A stretch of 64,000 nt of DNA from Promicromonospora iranensis (GCF_028994775.1 NZ_JAJQMN010000002.1:124001-188000), one strand, 5' to 3'; numbered from the stretch's first letter, positions 7,834 through 16,880 are shown. Numbers and translations are program-made. Notes: generated by a model not told the origin, from the letters alone.

Positions 7834-9273
7834 ATGAGCCAACCAGCGGCCGAGGAGCATGCAGCTCTCGGCGAGGAACCCACTGAGCTCAAGCGGGTGA
7901 TGGGGCCCAAGCTTCTCCTGCTCTTCATCGTCGGCGACATTCTCGGTACGGGCGTCTACGCGCTCACCGGACAGGTCGCGGCCGAGGTCGGCGGTGCGGC
8001 ATGGGCGCCGTTCATCGTCGCTTTTCTCATCGCGCTCATCACCGCGTTCTCCTATCTGGAGCTCGTGACCAAGTATCCGCAGGCGGCCGGCGCAGCGTTG
8101 TACACGCACAAGGCGTTCGGACTTCATTTCCTGACGTTCATGGTGTGCTTCACCGTCATGTGCTCGGGTATCACGTCGGCGTCCACGGCCGCCCGGGCCG
8201 TCGGGTCCAACCTGCTCGTCGGGTTCGGCGTCGAGGAACCGAACACCTGGGTGGTGGTGGGTGTCGCCCTGGTCTTCATGGCGCTGGTCGCGGCCGTGAA
8301 CCTGCGCGGCGTCGGCGAGTCCGTGAAGGCCAACATCGTGCTCACGATCGTCGAGCTGTCCGGCCTGCTCTTCATCATCCTGGTCGGCATCTTCGCCATC
8401 TTCGGCGGGCAGGCCGACTTCAGCCGCGTGATGGTGTTCGAGAGCCCCGGCGACAAGAACGCCTTCCTCGCCGTGACTGCAGCGACGTCGCTCGCGTTCT
8501 TCGCGATGGTCGGGTTCGAGGACGCCGTCAACATGGCCGAGGAGACGCGGGATCCGGTGAAGATCTTCCCGCGCATCATGATCACCGGCATCGGCATCAC
8601 CGGCGTCATCTACGTGCTGGTCGCGATCTTCACCGTGGCGATCGTCCCCGTGGGCGAGCTCGGTGCGAGCGAGACCCCGCTCACGCTCGTGGTCCAGCGG
8701 GCCCTGCCCGACTTCCCCATGGGCTCCATCTATCCGTTCATCACCATCTTCGCCGTCGCCAACTCCGCCCTGATCAACATGCTGATGGCGTCCCGCCTGC
8801 TGTACGGCATGGCCAAGCAGAAGGTGCTACCGCCGTTCCTCGGGAAGGTGGGGGCGAGCCGCCGGACGCCGTGGGCGGCGATCCTGTTCACCACCGTCCT
8901 CTCGTTCGGGCTCATCGTGCTCGTGACGCTGCAGGAGGGCTCCGGCGTCATCGCCGCACTGGGCGGCACCACCTCGCTCCTGCTGCTCGCGGTGTTCACC
9001 ATCGTCAACGTCGCGGTGCTCAAGCTGCGGAACAACATCGTGGAGCGGAAGCACTTCGTGGCTCCGACCGTGCTGCCGATCCTCGGCGCGCTGCTCTGCG
9101 CGTTCTTCGTCGGGCCGTGGACCGGGCGCGATCCGCTCCAGTACCAGATCGCGGGCTGGCTCCTGCTCATCGGCGTGGTCCTGTGGTTCGTCACCTGGTC
9201 GTTCAACCGCCCGGAGCCGACCCAGATCACGGATCCGAACGCACTCAGCGAACGCGAGGGCGGCGTCAACTAG
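7834..9273 (+). CDS. APC-family amino acid permease
   Basis: 479-residue membrane transporter with about twelve hydrophobic segments, of the amino acid-polyamine-organocation superfamily. The first helix has the typical GDILGTGVYALTG motif; FSYLELVTKYPQAAG marks helix 2-3, FFAMVGFEDAVNMAEETRDP is the conserved helix 6-loop signature, and a cytoplasmic SRLLYGMAKQKVLP loop follows helix 8. This subgroup usually moves cationic or small neutral amino acids, but the substrate cannot be read here. ATG at 7834 follows GGAGGTGACCGGAG. It interrupts the rhamnose genes and has no evident link to sugar use. Confidence 0.88.
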   Translation: MSQPAAEEHAALGEEPTELKRVMGPKLLLLFIVGDILGTGVYALTGQVAAEVGGAAWAPFIVAFLIALITAFSYLELVTKYPQAAGAALYTHKAFGLHFLTFMVCFTVMCSGITSASTAARAVGSNLLVGFGVEEPNTWVVVGVALVFMALVAAVNLRGVGESVKANIVLTIVELSGLLFIILVGIFAIFGGQADFSRVMVFESPGDKNAFLAVTAATSLAFFAMVGFEDAVNMAEETRDPVKIFPRIMITGIGITGVIYVLVAIFTVAIVPVGELGASETPLTLVVQRALPDFPMGSIYPFITIFAVANSALINMLMASRLLYGMAKQKVLPPFLGKVGASRRTPWAAILFTTVLSFGLIVLVTLQEGSGVIAALGGTTSLLLLAVFTIVNVAVLKLRNNIVERKHFVAPTVLPILGALLCAFFVGPWTGRDPLQYQIAGWLLLIGVVLWFVTWSFNRPEPTQITDPNALSEREGGVN

Positions 9274-9320
9274 GCCGAGCTCGCGGCTCCCGACCGCGCG
9301 AGGTGACTGCTGGTCCGGGA

Positions 9321-9365
9321 GGTGTGTTGCTCCGCGTAGACATCATCTACGCAGAGCAACACACC
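9321..9365. terminator. Bidirectional 20-bp stem-loop between the permease gene and rhaM
   Basis: Arms 9321-9340 and 9346-9365 pair over 20 bases with one mismatch and a five-base CATCA loop. The genes on either side converge (permease ends 9273, rhaM ends 9467), so one hairpin can serve both. Confidence 0.75.
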
Positions 9366-9401
9366 GCCCGGGCTTGGACCCACCGCGCCGCCGCGGGCGA
9401 C

Positions 9402-9465
9402 GTCGCCACCGGACGATGTCGCCACCGGACGATGTCGCCACCGGACGATGTCGCCACCGGACGAG
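9402..9465. repeat. Four tandem copies of a 16-bp unit
   Basis: GTCGCCACCGGACGAT occurs head to tail at 9402-9417, 9418-9433 and 9434-9449, with a last copy at 9450-9465 that differs only in its final base. The array stops one base before the rhaM stop codon (9467-9469). There are no spacers, so it is not a CRISPR; it looks like a small variable-number repeat. Confidence 0.9.
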
Positions 9466-9466
9466 C

Positions 9467-9847
9467 TCACTCCCCGGCAGCGCCGTCGGCCCCGCCCTCC
9501 AGCGCCGCCAGCTGACCCTCCAGGTAAAAGACCTCGTCCAGCAGCACGAACCCGTCGTCGGGATTGCCCTCGTCGACGAAGAACCCCGACATCGCCGCCT
9601 GCCAGCGCGCGTTGACCTCGGTCGCCGCCATGCCCCGCTGCGCCGCCTCGTAGTCGTCGGTCTCGAGGAATCCGACGAGCAGACCGTCGTCGCGCAGGAA
9701 CAGGTGGTAGTCGCGCCAGCCCGTGTCCCGCAGGGCCTCCAGCATCTCTGGCCAGACGGCGGCGTGTGCCGCCCGGTACTCCGGGATACGGTCTGCCCGC
9801 ACCCGTGACGTGAAACAGACCCGTGCGCCAGCAGTACTGCTCGACAT
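9467..9847 (-). CDS. rhaM: L-rhamnose mutarotase
   Basis: 126-residue cytoplasmic enzyme that interconverts alpha- and beta-L-rhamnopyranose, feeding RhaI. It has the ferredoxin-like dimeric fold of RhaM: IPEYRAAHAAVWPEMLEAL (with the conserved catalytic-type His), GWRDYHLFLRDDGLLVGFLE and NARWQAAMSGFF. The family is usually about 104 residues; here an acidic/Ala-Gly C-terminal extension (EGQLAALEGGADGAAGE) adds about 20, ending at the 16-bp repeat array. The ATG at 9845-9847 has CGGAGGAC upstream. Divergent from the LacI gene, sharing the operator at 9868-9879. Confidence 0.9.
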   Translation of the reverse strand: MSSSTAGARVCFTSRVRADRIPEYRAAHAAVWPEMLEALRDTGWRDYHLFLRDDGLLVGFLETDDYEAAQRGMAATEVNARWQAAMSGFFVDEGNPDDGFVLLDEVFYLEGQLAALEGGADGAAGE

Positions 9848-9867
9848 GTCCGTCCTCCGGTTCCTCG

Positions 9868-9886
9868 TGAAACGGTTCATAATGTA
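9868..9886. promoter_or_regulatory. Operator between rhaM and its LacI regulator
   Basis: TGAAACGGTTCA (9868-9879) differs by one base from the rhaI site. A minus-strand -10-like TACATT (9881-9886) abuts it on the rhaM side, with no convincing -35. The location in the divergent intergenic region implies that the regulator controls both itself and rhaM. Confidence 0.7.
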
Positions 9887-9908
9887 GCCCGAAGCAAGGA
9901 GGCACTCC

Positions 9909-10934
9909 ATGACCCAGCCGGCCGCTCACCGACGAGCATCCATCGCCGACGTCGCCCGTGCTGCCGGTGTCTCCGTCGGCACGGTGTCCAACGTCCTCAA
10001 CCGGCCCGAACGCGTGCTGCCCGGCACCCGCGAGCGGGTCGAGGCCGCCATCGAGGAGCTGAGCTTCGTGCGCAACGGCTCCGCACGGCAGCTCCGCGCC
10101 GGGACCATCACGACCATCGGCGCCATCGTCCTGGACATCGCCAACCCGTTCTTCACCGACGTGGCGCGGGGCATCGAGGAGCGGCTGGACCGCGACGACT
10201 TCACGCTCATGGTGGCGTCGTCCGACGACGACCCCGACCGCGAGCAGCGCTACCTGCGCCTGTTCGAGGAGCACGGCGTGCAGGGTGTCATGGTCGTGCC
10301 GGCGACGAACAACATCGAGCACCTGCTGGCCGTCCGCCGGCGGGGCACCGGCGTCGTGCTCTTGGACCAGCCGTCGTCGGACCCGAGCATCTCGTCGGTC
10401 GCCGTCGACGACGTCCGCGGCGGTGAGCTCGCCGCCCACCACCTGCTGGACGAGGGCCACACCCGGATCGTCTTCCTCAACGGGCCGCACACGATCAGGC
10501 AGTGCGCCGACCGCCACGAGGGCGTGGTCAAGGCGCTGGCGGCCGCAGGGCTCGACCCCGCGACCGCGCTGGTCGAGATCACCGTGACCAGCCTCAACGC
10601 GGAGGGCGGCGAGGCGGCGATCCGCGGCCTCCTGGAGTCGGGCGACCGGCCGACCGCGGTGTTCTGCGTGAACGACCTGGTCGCGCTGGGCGTGCTGCGC
10701 ACGCTCCGCACGGAGAACATCGCCGTCCCCACCGACATGGCGGTCGTGGGGTACGACGACGTCGCGTTCGCCGCGGAGCTGTCCACGCCCCTGACCTCGG
10801 TGCGTCAGCCGACGCACGAGCTCGGCGTCCGCGCGGCGGACCTCCTGCTCAGCGGCCCCGACTCGGCGGCAGAGCACGTGATGTTCCAGCCGACTCTCGT
10901 GGTGCGGGGCTCGAGCTCGACCGTGGCGGGGTAG
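9909..10934 (+). CDS. LacI-family regulator, likely rhamnose repressor
   Basis: 341 residues. The N-terminal helix-turn-helix (about 10-30, ASIADVARAAGVSVGTVSNVLN) and hinge helix (SARQLRAG) are followed by a periplasmic-binding-type effector domain: IGAIVLDIANPFFTDVARGIE, GVVLLDQPSSDP, HTRIVFLNG, FCVNDLVALGV and VVGYDDVAFAAELSTPLTSV. ATG at 9909 follows AAGGAGG at 9896-9902. The TGAAACGNTTCA-like sites near 9868, 555, 7680 and 16881 are the expected targets, with rhamnose or a derivative as inducer; this is inferred from position. It converges on the next gene with only three bases between stops. Confidence 0.88.
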   Translation: MTQPAAHRRASIADVARAAGVSVGTVSNVLNRPERVLPGTRERVEAAIEELSFVRNGSARQLRAGTITTIGAIVLDIANPFFTDVARGIEERLDRDDFTLMVASSDDDPDREQRYLRLFEEHGVQGVMVVPATNNIEHLLAVRRRGTGVVLLDQPSSDPSISSVAVDDVRGGELAAHHLLDEGHTRIVFLNGPHTIRQCADRHEGVVKALAAAGLDPATALVEITVTSLNAEGGEAAIRGLLESGDRPTAVFCVNDLVALGVLRTLRTENIAVPTDMAVVGYDDVAFAAELSTPLTSVRQPTHELGVRAADLLLSGPDSAAEHVMFQPTLVVRGSSSTVAG

Positions 10935-10937
10935 GTC

Positions 10938-12206
10938 TCAGCAGGTGGCCTCGAACAGCGGGACCAGCAGGTCACCCAGCTCGTAGAGGGCATCCGGGTC
11001 GGCCGAGTAGTTCCGGCCCGTGATGCCGGCCGTGACCACCCGCTCGCCGTCGGCCGACGTCAGCACCACGCTCATCGTGCCGACGCCACCGCCGTCGTGA
11101 CCGTAGAGGTACTCGCCCGGCACGCAGGGGTCGGGCACGCGGACGATCCCGAACCCGTAACCGACCGCGCTGCGTGGCGTGAGCATCTCGGCGACCGTCC
11201 CGGGCCGCAGCAGGTCGCCGGTGACGAGCGCGTCGGCAAAGGCCGCGAGATCCGCCGTCGTGCTGGTCACCGAGCCTGCCGCGCGGAACAGCGTGGGGTC
11301 GAGATGCTCGGTCGAGTACCAGCCCTTGCCTTCCGCACCGGTGTACGCGGCGCCGATCAGGAACCGCCCAGGAGTACCGGGCTGCTCCGGGTAGTCGCTG
11401 TCGGACATCCCCGCCGGATCGAACACCCGCTCCTCGAGCAGGTCGTCGAGGCTCCGCCCGGTCACCTTCTCGAGCATCATGCCGAGGGTCACGAACCCGG
11501 CGTTCGAGTACGAGAACCCGCTGCCCGGCTCCAGCACCCATGGCGCGGTGTGGGCGGCGCGGATGTGGTCAGCCTCGGAATAGTGGTCGCCCACCACGCT
11601 CAGGTACTCGTCGATGTCGTCCGGGTCGGTCATGTGGTCCCGCGTCAGCTGGTCGTTGGCGGTGGGAGCGCCCGACGTGTGGCTCAGCAGCTGCTCGATC
11701 GTCACGTCGCGCGGCAGCGCACCGGGCAGGACGTCCTCGGTGCTGGTGTCGAGCGACCAGGTACCGTTCTCGACCTCCTGCAGCACCAGGGTCGCGATCA
11801 TCATCTTGGTCACGCTGGCGACCCGGAAACGGTCGGTCGTCCGGGCGCGGGAGTGGCCCCGTAGCTCGCGGACACCACGCGCCCCGGACCACGAAAAGCC
11901 TTCGGCGTCGACGCGTGCGGTGACGGCGAGGGCGCCGTCGTCCACCAGGTCCGCGAGCGCCTGGTCCAGGTCCCGATGGACGGTGCCGTCGGACGCCGCG
12001 GGCGGCGCGGCGTCCGCGGCGGCTGCGCGCACCGCGTGCGCGAGGGCGGTGGGATGGTCGGGCGCCGACCCGGCTTCCGGCGGCGTCGCGCTCACCGGTG
12101 CGGCCGGCGGTGCCGCGACCGCAGTGACGGCGCCGGCTCCGGTGAGCGGCAGGATGCCGGCGATCACCATGCTCAGCGCGGCTCGTGCTCGGTGGGTGGG
12201 GTTCAT
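10938..12206 (-). CDS. Secreted serine hydrolase, beta-lactamase/DD-peptidase superfamily
   Basis: 422 residues with an N-terminal signal segment (about 10-33) and an Ala/Pro-rich linker, so exported. The class C beta-lactamase-like domain (about 75-420) has catalytic S-x-x-K as SVTK, the Tyr-x-Asn motif in GFSYSNAGF, and a C-terminal HDGGG in place of KTG. Likely a DD-carboxypeptidase or esterase; substrate unknown. No terminator is seen between its end and the convergent LacI gene. Start is ATG 12204-12206 with AAGGAG upstream. The stretch 12207-12392 beyond the start holds no gene. Confidence 0.85.
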   Translation of the reverse strand: MNPTHRARAALSMVIAGILPLTGAGAVTAVAAPPAAPVSATPPEAGSAPDHPTALAHAVRAAAADAAPPAASDGTVHRDLDQALADLVDDGALAVTARVDAEGFSWSGARGVRELRGHSRARTTDRFRVASVTKMMIATLVLQEVENGTWSLDTSTEDVLPGALPRDVTIEQLLSHTSGAPTANDQLTRDHMTDPDDIDEYLSVVGDHYSEADHIRAAHTAPWVLEPGSGFSYSNAGFVTLGMMLEKVTGRSLDDLLEERVFDPAGMSDSDYPEQPGTPGRFLIGAAYTGAEGKGWYSTEHLDPTLFRAAGSVTSTTADLAAFADALVTGDLLRPGTVAEMLTPRSAVGYGFGIVRVPDPCVPGEYLYGHDGGGVGTMSVVLTSADGERVVTAGITGRNYSADPDALYELGDLLVPLFEATC

Positions 12207-12392
12207 CGGGATGCTCCTTCGTCGTGGCAGACCAGCAGCATGTGCCGCGACATGCGGTGGACGGCTCCCCCACCAGGGTGATCACGAAGTCATTGCATCC
12301 CCCGTCCGAGTGAGCCCCCGGTACCGCACGCCGAACGACCATGCGGTTGCTGCCACCGACGGCCCGTCCCTGGCAGAAACAGCATGGTCATC

Positions 12393-12745
12393 TCAGTAAT
12401 CGGTTGACCGGGCCGCTGGAGCGTGGAGTCGGACGGTCGCCGTGAGGTATTCGGCGGCGATGGCGGCGAACCGCTCGGGGGCGTCCCGGCGCACGAAGTG
12501 GGACGCGCCGTCGACCACTGCGAGGCGGGCGCCGCACCCGGCGAGCATCCGCCGGTGCCTGGCCGTCATCCCGACCTCTGGCGCGACTCCCCCGGTGACG
12601 ACCAGCACGTCCACCCCGCCGGACGTGAGGCTGCGCACCAGGTCGGGCCACGGCGGCGTCGGGATGACGTCGCCGTGCCGCACGAGCTCCGGATCGGCGT
12701 CGTGCTGCGCCCGGGCCCAGGCGGGTAGCTCGCTCGGGTCCGAGC
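12393..12745 (-). pseudogene. Alpha/beta-hydrolase remnant, C-terminal third only
   Basis: Minus-strand reading with the end of an alpha/beta-hydrolase: LPAWARAQHDADPEL, then VDVLVVTGG and the catalytic-His region DGASHFVRRDAPERFAAIAAEYL. The nucleophile elbow (G-x-S-x-G) and the N-terminal two thirds are absent. Homology-like sequence stops near 12745, where a dehydrogenase remnant on the opposite strand begins. An in-frame ATG at 12791 lies inside that other remnant and is not credible. Probably non-functional. Confidence 0.65.
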
Positions 12746-12747
12746 GC

Positions 12748-13401
12748 CGGGCCTTTATCGACCGCGAGGCCGAGTTCGAGGTGTCCGGCAACTACGGGCG
12801 GACCGTCGGCGTGGTGAGCGCGTCCCGGACCGGGCGCGCCCTGATCGAGCTGCTGCGGCCGTTCCCGGCGCTCCGCGTCCTCCTGTACGACCCGTACGTC
12901 ACGGCGGACGAGGCGGCGGAGCTCGGCGTCGAGCCGGTGACGCTGCCCGAGCTGATGAGCCGCAGCGACGTCGTGACGCTGCAGACGCCGCTGCTGCCCG
13001 AGACGGTGGGGCTGATCGACGCCGCCCTGCTCGCCCGCATGCCCGACGGGGCCACGTTGATCAACACCGCGCGCGGCCCGGTCGTGGACGCCGAGGCGCT
13101 CGAGCGCGAGCTGGTCGGCGGCCGCATCAGCGCGGTGCTCCACGTCACCGACCCCGAGCCCCTGCCGGCGTCGTCCCCGCTGTACGACCTGCCGAACGTG
13201 CTGCTCACGCCGCACATCGCCGGGTCGATGGGCACCGAGCTGCGCCGGATGGGCGACATGGCGGCCGCAGACCTCGCTCGATACGTGCGCTCCGCACCCC
13301 GACGGATACGCTCTCCGGGCAGCCGAGGTACCCACCGACGCAGGGAGGCGAGCAGCGACGATGAACGATCCGGCACCGTCCCGGGCCGCACGGCTTGCTG
13401 A
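12748..13401 (+). pseudogene. D-2-hydroxyacid dehydrogenase remnant, N-terminus missing
   Basis: Recognisable from RAFIDREAEFEVSGNYGRTVGVV onward: LRVLLYDPYV, SDVVTLQTPLLPETVGLIDA, TLINTARGPVVDAEAL (catalytic Arg), DPEPLPASSPLYDLP (Glu) and LLTPHIAGS (His). About 130 N-terminal residues are missing. The NAD-binding loop reads SASRTGR where relatives have GASRIGR, so a key glycine is lost, and the last 30 or so residues after DLARYVR are unlike the family and overlap the next gene. Both the truncation and the lost glycine argue for a pseudogene. No convincing start codon or ribosome site is present. Confidence 0.65.
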
Positions 13402-14389
13402 CGTGGCCGAGCTCGCCGGGGTCTCCGCGGCGACGGCGTCGCGCGCCCTCAACGGGAGCGACCGCGGCGTCCGCGAGGCCAACCGGGCCCGGGTGCTCGA
13501 GGCGGCCAAGGCGCTCGGCTACACCACGAACTTCGCCGCGCAGGCCGTCGCCAAGGGCCGCTCCCGCGGGGTGGCCCTGGTCGTCAAGGGCATGCCCGAC
13601 GACTTCGCCAACCCGATCACCGCGGGTTTGGTGGCCGCGGCGCAGCGGCGGGGGCTGCCGTTCACCCTGATCTCGGCCGGACCCGACCAGGCCGACCTGG
13701 TCGAGGCGGTGAACCTCTCCCGTGGCCACCGGCCCGAGATCCTGATGATCGCCGGCGGGCGCACGAAGGACGACCCGACGGTCCCCGCGCTCGTCGAGGC
13801 GCTGAAGCGCTACGAGGCCGAGGGCGGCCGCGTGGTGCTCGTGACCCAGGAGGGTCTGCCGTTCGACACCGTCGCGTACGCGAACCGGCAGGGCGGCTAC
13901 GACATGGCCACCGCGCTGGTCGGCCTCGGGTACCGCGACTTCGCGGTCATCTCCGGGCTCAAGCACGGCCTCACCCAGCGCGACCGCACCGAGGGTTTCG
14001 CGGCCGGGCTGGCCGACGCCGGGATCGAGCTCTCCGCCGACCGGGTGCTGATCGGTGAGTTCGACCGGGACGCGGCCTACGCGCTGACCGGCGAGCTCCT
14101 GCGCCGCAACATCGCGGTGGACGCCGTGTTCGCCGTGAACGACGCGATGGCGCTCGGGGTGCTCACCTTCCTGCGTGACTCGGGGGACCCGAAGCGCCTG
14201 GCGGTGGCCGGGTTCGACGACATCAAGGCGCTGCGCGACGTGACCCCGGCGCTGACCACGGTGCGGCTCCCGTGGGAGCAGGTGGCCGACGAGGCGCTGT
14301 CGCTGGCCCTCGGCCCCCGCGGCGATGCCCCGCGGACCACGGTGGTCGAGGGCCACGTCATAGTCCGCGAGAGCACCCCGCCCAAGTAG
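13361..14389 (+). CDS. LacI-family transcriptional regulator
   Basis: 342 residues. The HTH is RLADVAELAGVSAATASRALN, and the hinge helix is atypical (FAAQAVAKGRSRG, without the usual arginine-leucine pair). The effector domain is recognisable: GVALVVKGMPDDFANPITAGLV, ILMIAGGRTKDD, VFAVNDAMALGVL and VAGFDDIKALRDVTPALTTVRLP. Start ATG 13361, with an AGGGAGGCG site upstream, lies within the decayed dehydrogenase end. Such regulators usually control an adjacent sugar or hydroxyacid gene set, but its neighbour is a remnant, so it may be an orphan. Target and effector unknown. Confidence 0.85.
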   Translation: MNDPAPSRAARLADVAELAGVSAATASRALNGSDRGVREANRARVLEAAKALGYTTNFAAQAVAKGRSRGVALVVKGMPDDFANPITAGLVAAAQRRGLPFTLISAGPDQADLVEAVNLSRGHRPEILMIAGGRTKDDPTVPALVEALKRYEAEGGRVVLVTQEGLPFDTVAYANRQGGYDMATALVGLGYRDFAVISGLKHGLTQRDRTEGFAAGLADAGIELSADRVLIGEFDRDAAYALTGELLRRNIAVDAVFAVNDAMALGVLTFLRDSGDPKRLAVAGFDDIKALRDVTPALTTVRLPWEQVADEALSLALGPRGDAPRTTVVEGHVIVRESTPPK

Positions 14390-14398
14390 TCCGCTGGT

Positions 14399-14453
14399 GT
14401 GGGCGTGATCATTGCGCCTCAAGCGGGCACATAGTCGCAACGATCACGCCCAC
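14399..14453. terminator. 18-bp bidirectional stem-loop between LacI and PL11 genes
   Basis: Arms 14399-14416 and 14436-14453 pair with one mismatch. It fills the gap between two convergent stop codons (14389 and 14460). Confidence 0.75.
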
Positions 14454-14459
14454 AACGAA

Positions 14460-16805
14460 CTACTTCTGCGGGATCGGGACCGTTGACCAGTCGGTGTCCG
14501 CGGCCAGGTAGAAGCCCGGGTACGACGGCTGGTTGTACGACGTCTGCTGACGTGCCACCTCGACGCGGTACTGCCTGTCCTGCATGAGTGTGTACAGGGC
14601 GATGTCGGTCGGCTCGGTGGTCGTGAACAGCCGCAGCGCGTTCGAGTCGGTGGTCCGCACCAGCACCTCCTCGCGCCAGTCGCCCAGCACGTCGGCCACG
14701 AGGGACGGGTTGCCCTTGGTGCCGTTGTTCGTCAGCGTCCCGTCCAGGGTCGCCACCGTGCCGCGCGACCAGTCCTTGATCGTCGGCACCGCGTCGCCCG
14801 AGCCCTCGATGAGCTGGGTGGTCCCGTCGCCGGCCCAGCGCACCGACTGGTTGGTGCCCATGGTCGTCGACGACACCCGCACACCCGTGGCGCTCAGCGT
14901 GCCCGACCCCAGCGTGCCGTCCGGCATGGACGCCCAGACCTCGATGCCCGGCACGTCCGGCTGTACGTCGCCGATCATCGCCCGACCGGTGTCCCGCCCG
15001 GAGTACTGGCCGAACAGCACCTCGCCGTCCTCCGCCGAACGCAGCGCGGAGCCGTACGGCGCCCAGCTGCCGCCCTCGTGCGCGGTCCAGATCTCGAGCC
15101 CGGGGCGCGCCGGGTCGATGTCGGTCACGTGCATGGCGTCACCGTGGCCCAGCCCCGCCCGCGCGCCGGGGTTCGCCGAGCCTTCGGGCAGCGTGTCGAA
15201 CGACGAGTACAGCAGCGACCCGTCGTCGTCGAGCGTCGCCGAGCCGTAGACGATCTCCTGCCTGCCGTCGGCGTCGACGTCGGCGGCGGACAGGGAGTGG
15301 AAGCCCTGCGTCGTGAGGCTGCCCCACTCGGGTGACGTGCCCGGCACGCCGTGCGGGCTGTCGTTGAACGGGTTGGACATCGGCGTCCAGCCGGAGTCGG
15401 CGAGCCAGCGCTTGGTCAGGTGCCTGCCGTCCCAGTCGTACGCAGCGACGGTGGAGCGGGTGTAGTAGCCGCGCGCGAAGATCGCGCTCGGCCGGCCCTC
15501 GGACAGGTAGGCCACACCTGCCAGGAACCGGTCGACCCGGTTGCCCGGCTCGATGCGGGCCATCGCGTAGTCGCCCCAGAGCAGTCCGTCGTCGGTGCGC
15601 CCGGGCTCGTAGTCGACGGTCTCCATGGGCTTGCCGCTGCGCCCGTCGAAGACCGTGAGGTACTCCGGGCCGCTCACCACGAAGCCCTCGAAGTTCCGCA
15701 GCTGGTTCCGCGTCGAACGGGCAGGCGCGTAGACGTCGACGAAGTGGTCGGCCGCGGCGCGCGCCTCGGCGTCGGACAGCGGGTAGGACCATCGGGCGTC
15801 GATGCCCCATGCCTCCTCGAGCGTGGCGGGCCACTGCCCGTTGGTCACCTCGGACCGCGACGACCAGCCGCGGAACGTGTCCACGAGGTGCTCGTAGTAG
15901 TCACCGGCCGACATCCGGTAGTCGTCGGCATGGGTGACACCGGCCGCCCGGTCGTCCCGCGGGATCCCGATGTAGCGCTGCCCGGCGGGCCTCCCGTTGT
16001 CGTACGTGGTCACGCGCGTACCGGGGGCCGTCTTGACCATCAGCTCGGCGCGGCCGTCGCCGTCGAAGTCGTAGACGGGGAACTGCGCGTAGTGCGCGCC
16101 CGCGCGGATGTTCACGCCCAGGTCGATGCGCCAGAGCTGGGTGCCGTCGAGCTCGTAGGCGTCGAGGTAGGCGTTGCCCGTGTACCCGACCTGCGACACG
16201 TCCTTGGAGTTGGACGGGTCCCACTTCACGACGATCTCGTACTCGTCGTCGCCGTCGAGGTCCGCGACGGACGCGTCGTTCGCGCGGTACGTGTAGGCCT
16301 CGCCTGCCGGCGTGACGCCGTCGGCCGGCTTGTTCAGCGGGATGTCGAGGTGCCCGTCGCCCCACACGGTGGCCGACGCCGACCGGCCCGCGCTCGGCCC
16401 GCTCAGCGGCACCACCCGGTAACGGGAGCCGGCGTTCCCGGCGGCGTCGAGGTAGTTGGTCGAGCCCGACACCTTCGCGACGCGCCGCCCGTCGCGGAAC
16501 ACCGCGAAGTCGGGGCCCTTGAGCCCAGCGTCGGTATGCCCGGTGACCTCCGGCGCGAGCAGCCGCCAGCTCAGGAACACGCCCTCGCTGGTCGCGGCGG
16601 CGACCAGGCCGCGCCCGAGCCGCTCGGTTCCGGACCCCTTCCCGGGCCGGCCACCCTGGGCGGTTGTCTCGACGGCCTGGGCCGTCGTCGGCACGTTCGT
16701 GGGGGCGGCCACCGTACCGGCCGACGCTGCCACCGGTACGCCGCTCACGCCGAGGCAGAGCGCTGTCGCCAGGACAGCACCTGCCCGGATTCTCCTCGGG
16801 ACCAT
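14460..16805 (-). CDS. Secreted rhamnogalacturonan endolyase, PL11
   Basis: 781 residues, with a signal segment (about 8-30, ending PVAASAG) and a disordered linker. The mature part (about 60-775) is the PL11 eight-bladed propeller seen in B. subtilis YesW/YesX. Signatures include RLGRGLVAAATSEGVFLSWR at the start, the calcium-binding propeller repeats DLDGDDEYEIVVKWDPSNSKD, YDFDGDGRAELMVKTA and ADVDADGRQEIVYGSA, and NIRAGAHYAQFPVYDFDG. It cleaves the RG-I backbone by beta-elimination between Rha and GalA, giving unsaturated ends. Start ATG at 16803-16805. The promoter carries a rhamnose-type operator (16881-16892), tying it to the rhamnose regulon. Divergent from the PL26 gene. Confidence 0.93.
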   Translation of the reverse strand: MVPRRIRAGAVLATALCLGVSGVPVAASAGTVAAPTNVPTTAQAVETTAQGGRPGKGSGTERLGRGLVAAATSEGVFLSWRLLAPEVTGHTDAGLKGPDFAVFRDGRRVAKVSGSTNYLDAAGNAGSRYRVVPLSGPSAGRSASATVWGDGHLDIPLNKPADGVTPAGEAYTYRANDASVADLDGDDEYEIVVKWDPSNSKDVSQVGYTGNAYLDAYELDGTQLWRIDLGVNIRAGAHYAQFPVYDFDGDGRAELMVKTAPGTRVTTYDNGRPAGQRYIGIPRDDRAAGVTHADDYRMSAGDYYEHLVDTFRGWSSRSEVTNGQWPATLEEAWGIDARWSYPLSDAEARAAADHFVDVYAPARSTRNQLRNFEGFVVSGPEYLTVFDGRSGKPMETVDYEPGRTDDGLLWGDYAMARIEPGNRVDRFLAGVAYLSEGRPSAIFARGYYTRSTVAAYDWDGRHLTKRWLADSGWTPMSNPFNDSPHGVPGTSPEWGSLTTQGFHSLSAADVDADGRQEIVYGSATLDDDGSLLYSSFDTLPEGSANPGARAGLGHGDAMHVTDIDPARPGLEIWTAHEGGSWAPYGSALRSAEDGEVLFGQYSGRDTGRAMIGDVQPDVPGIEVWASMPDGTLGSGTLSATGVRVSSTTMGTNQSVRWAGDGTTQLIEGSGDAVPTIKDWSRGTVATLDGTLTNNGTKGNPSLVADVLGDWREEVLVRTTDSNALRLFTTTEPTDIALYTLMQDRQYRVEVARQQTSYNQPSYPGFYLAADTDWSTVPIPQK

Positions 16806-16880
16806 TGTCGAATTCCTCTCTGAATTCTGCGCTGGGGTGGGCGCCCGACGGCGCCGTTGCCGCCGGGCACCACGCGGCCC

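Noticed and set aside
9402-9465. Possible CRISPR array
   Set aside because: Repeats are 16 bp and directly abutting with no spacers, and no cas genes are seen.
12442-12747. In-frame extension of the dehydrogenase remnant toward 12442
   Set aside because: The sequence is antisense to the alpha/beta-hydrolase remnant and shows no dehydrogenase N-domain motifs.
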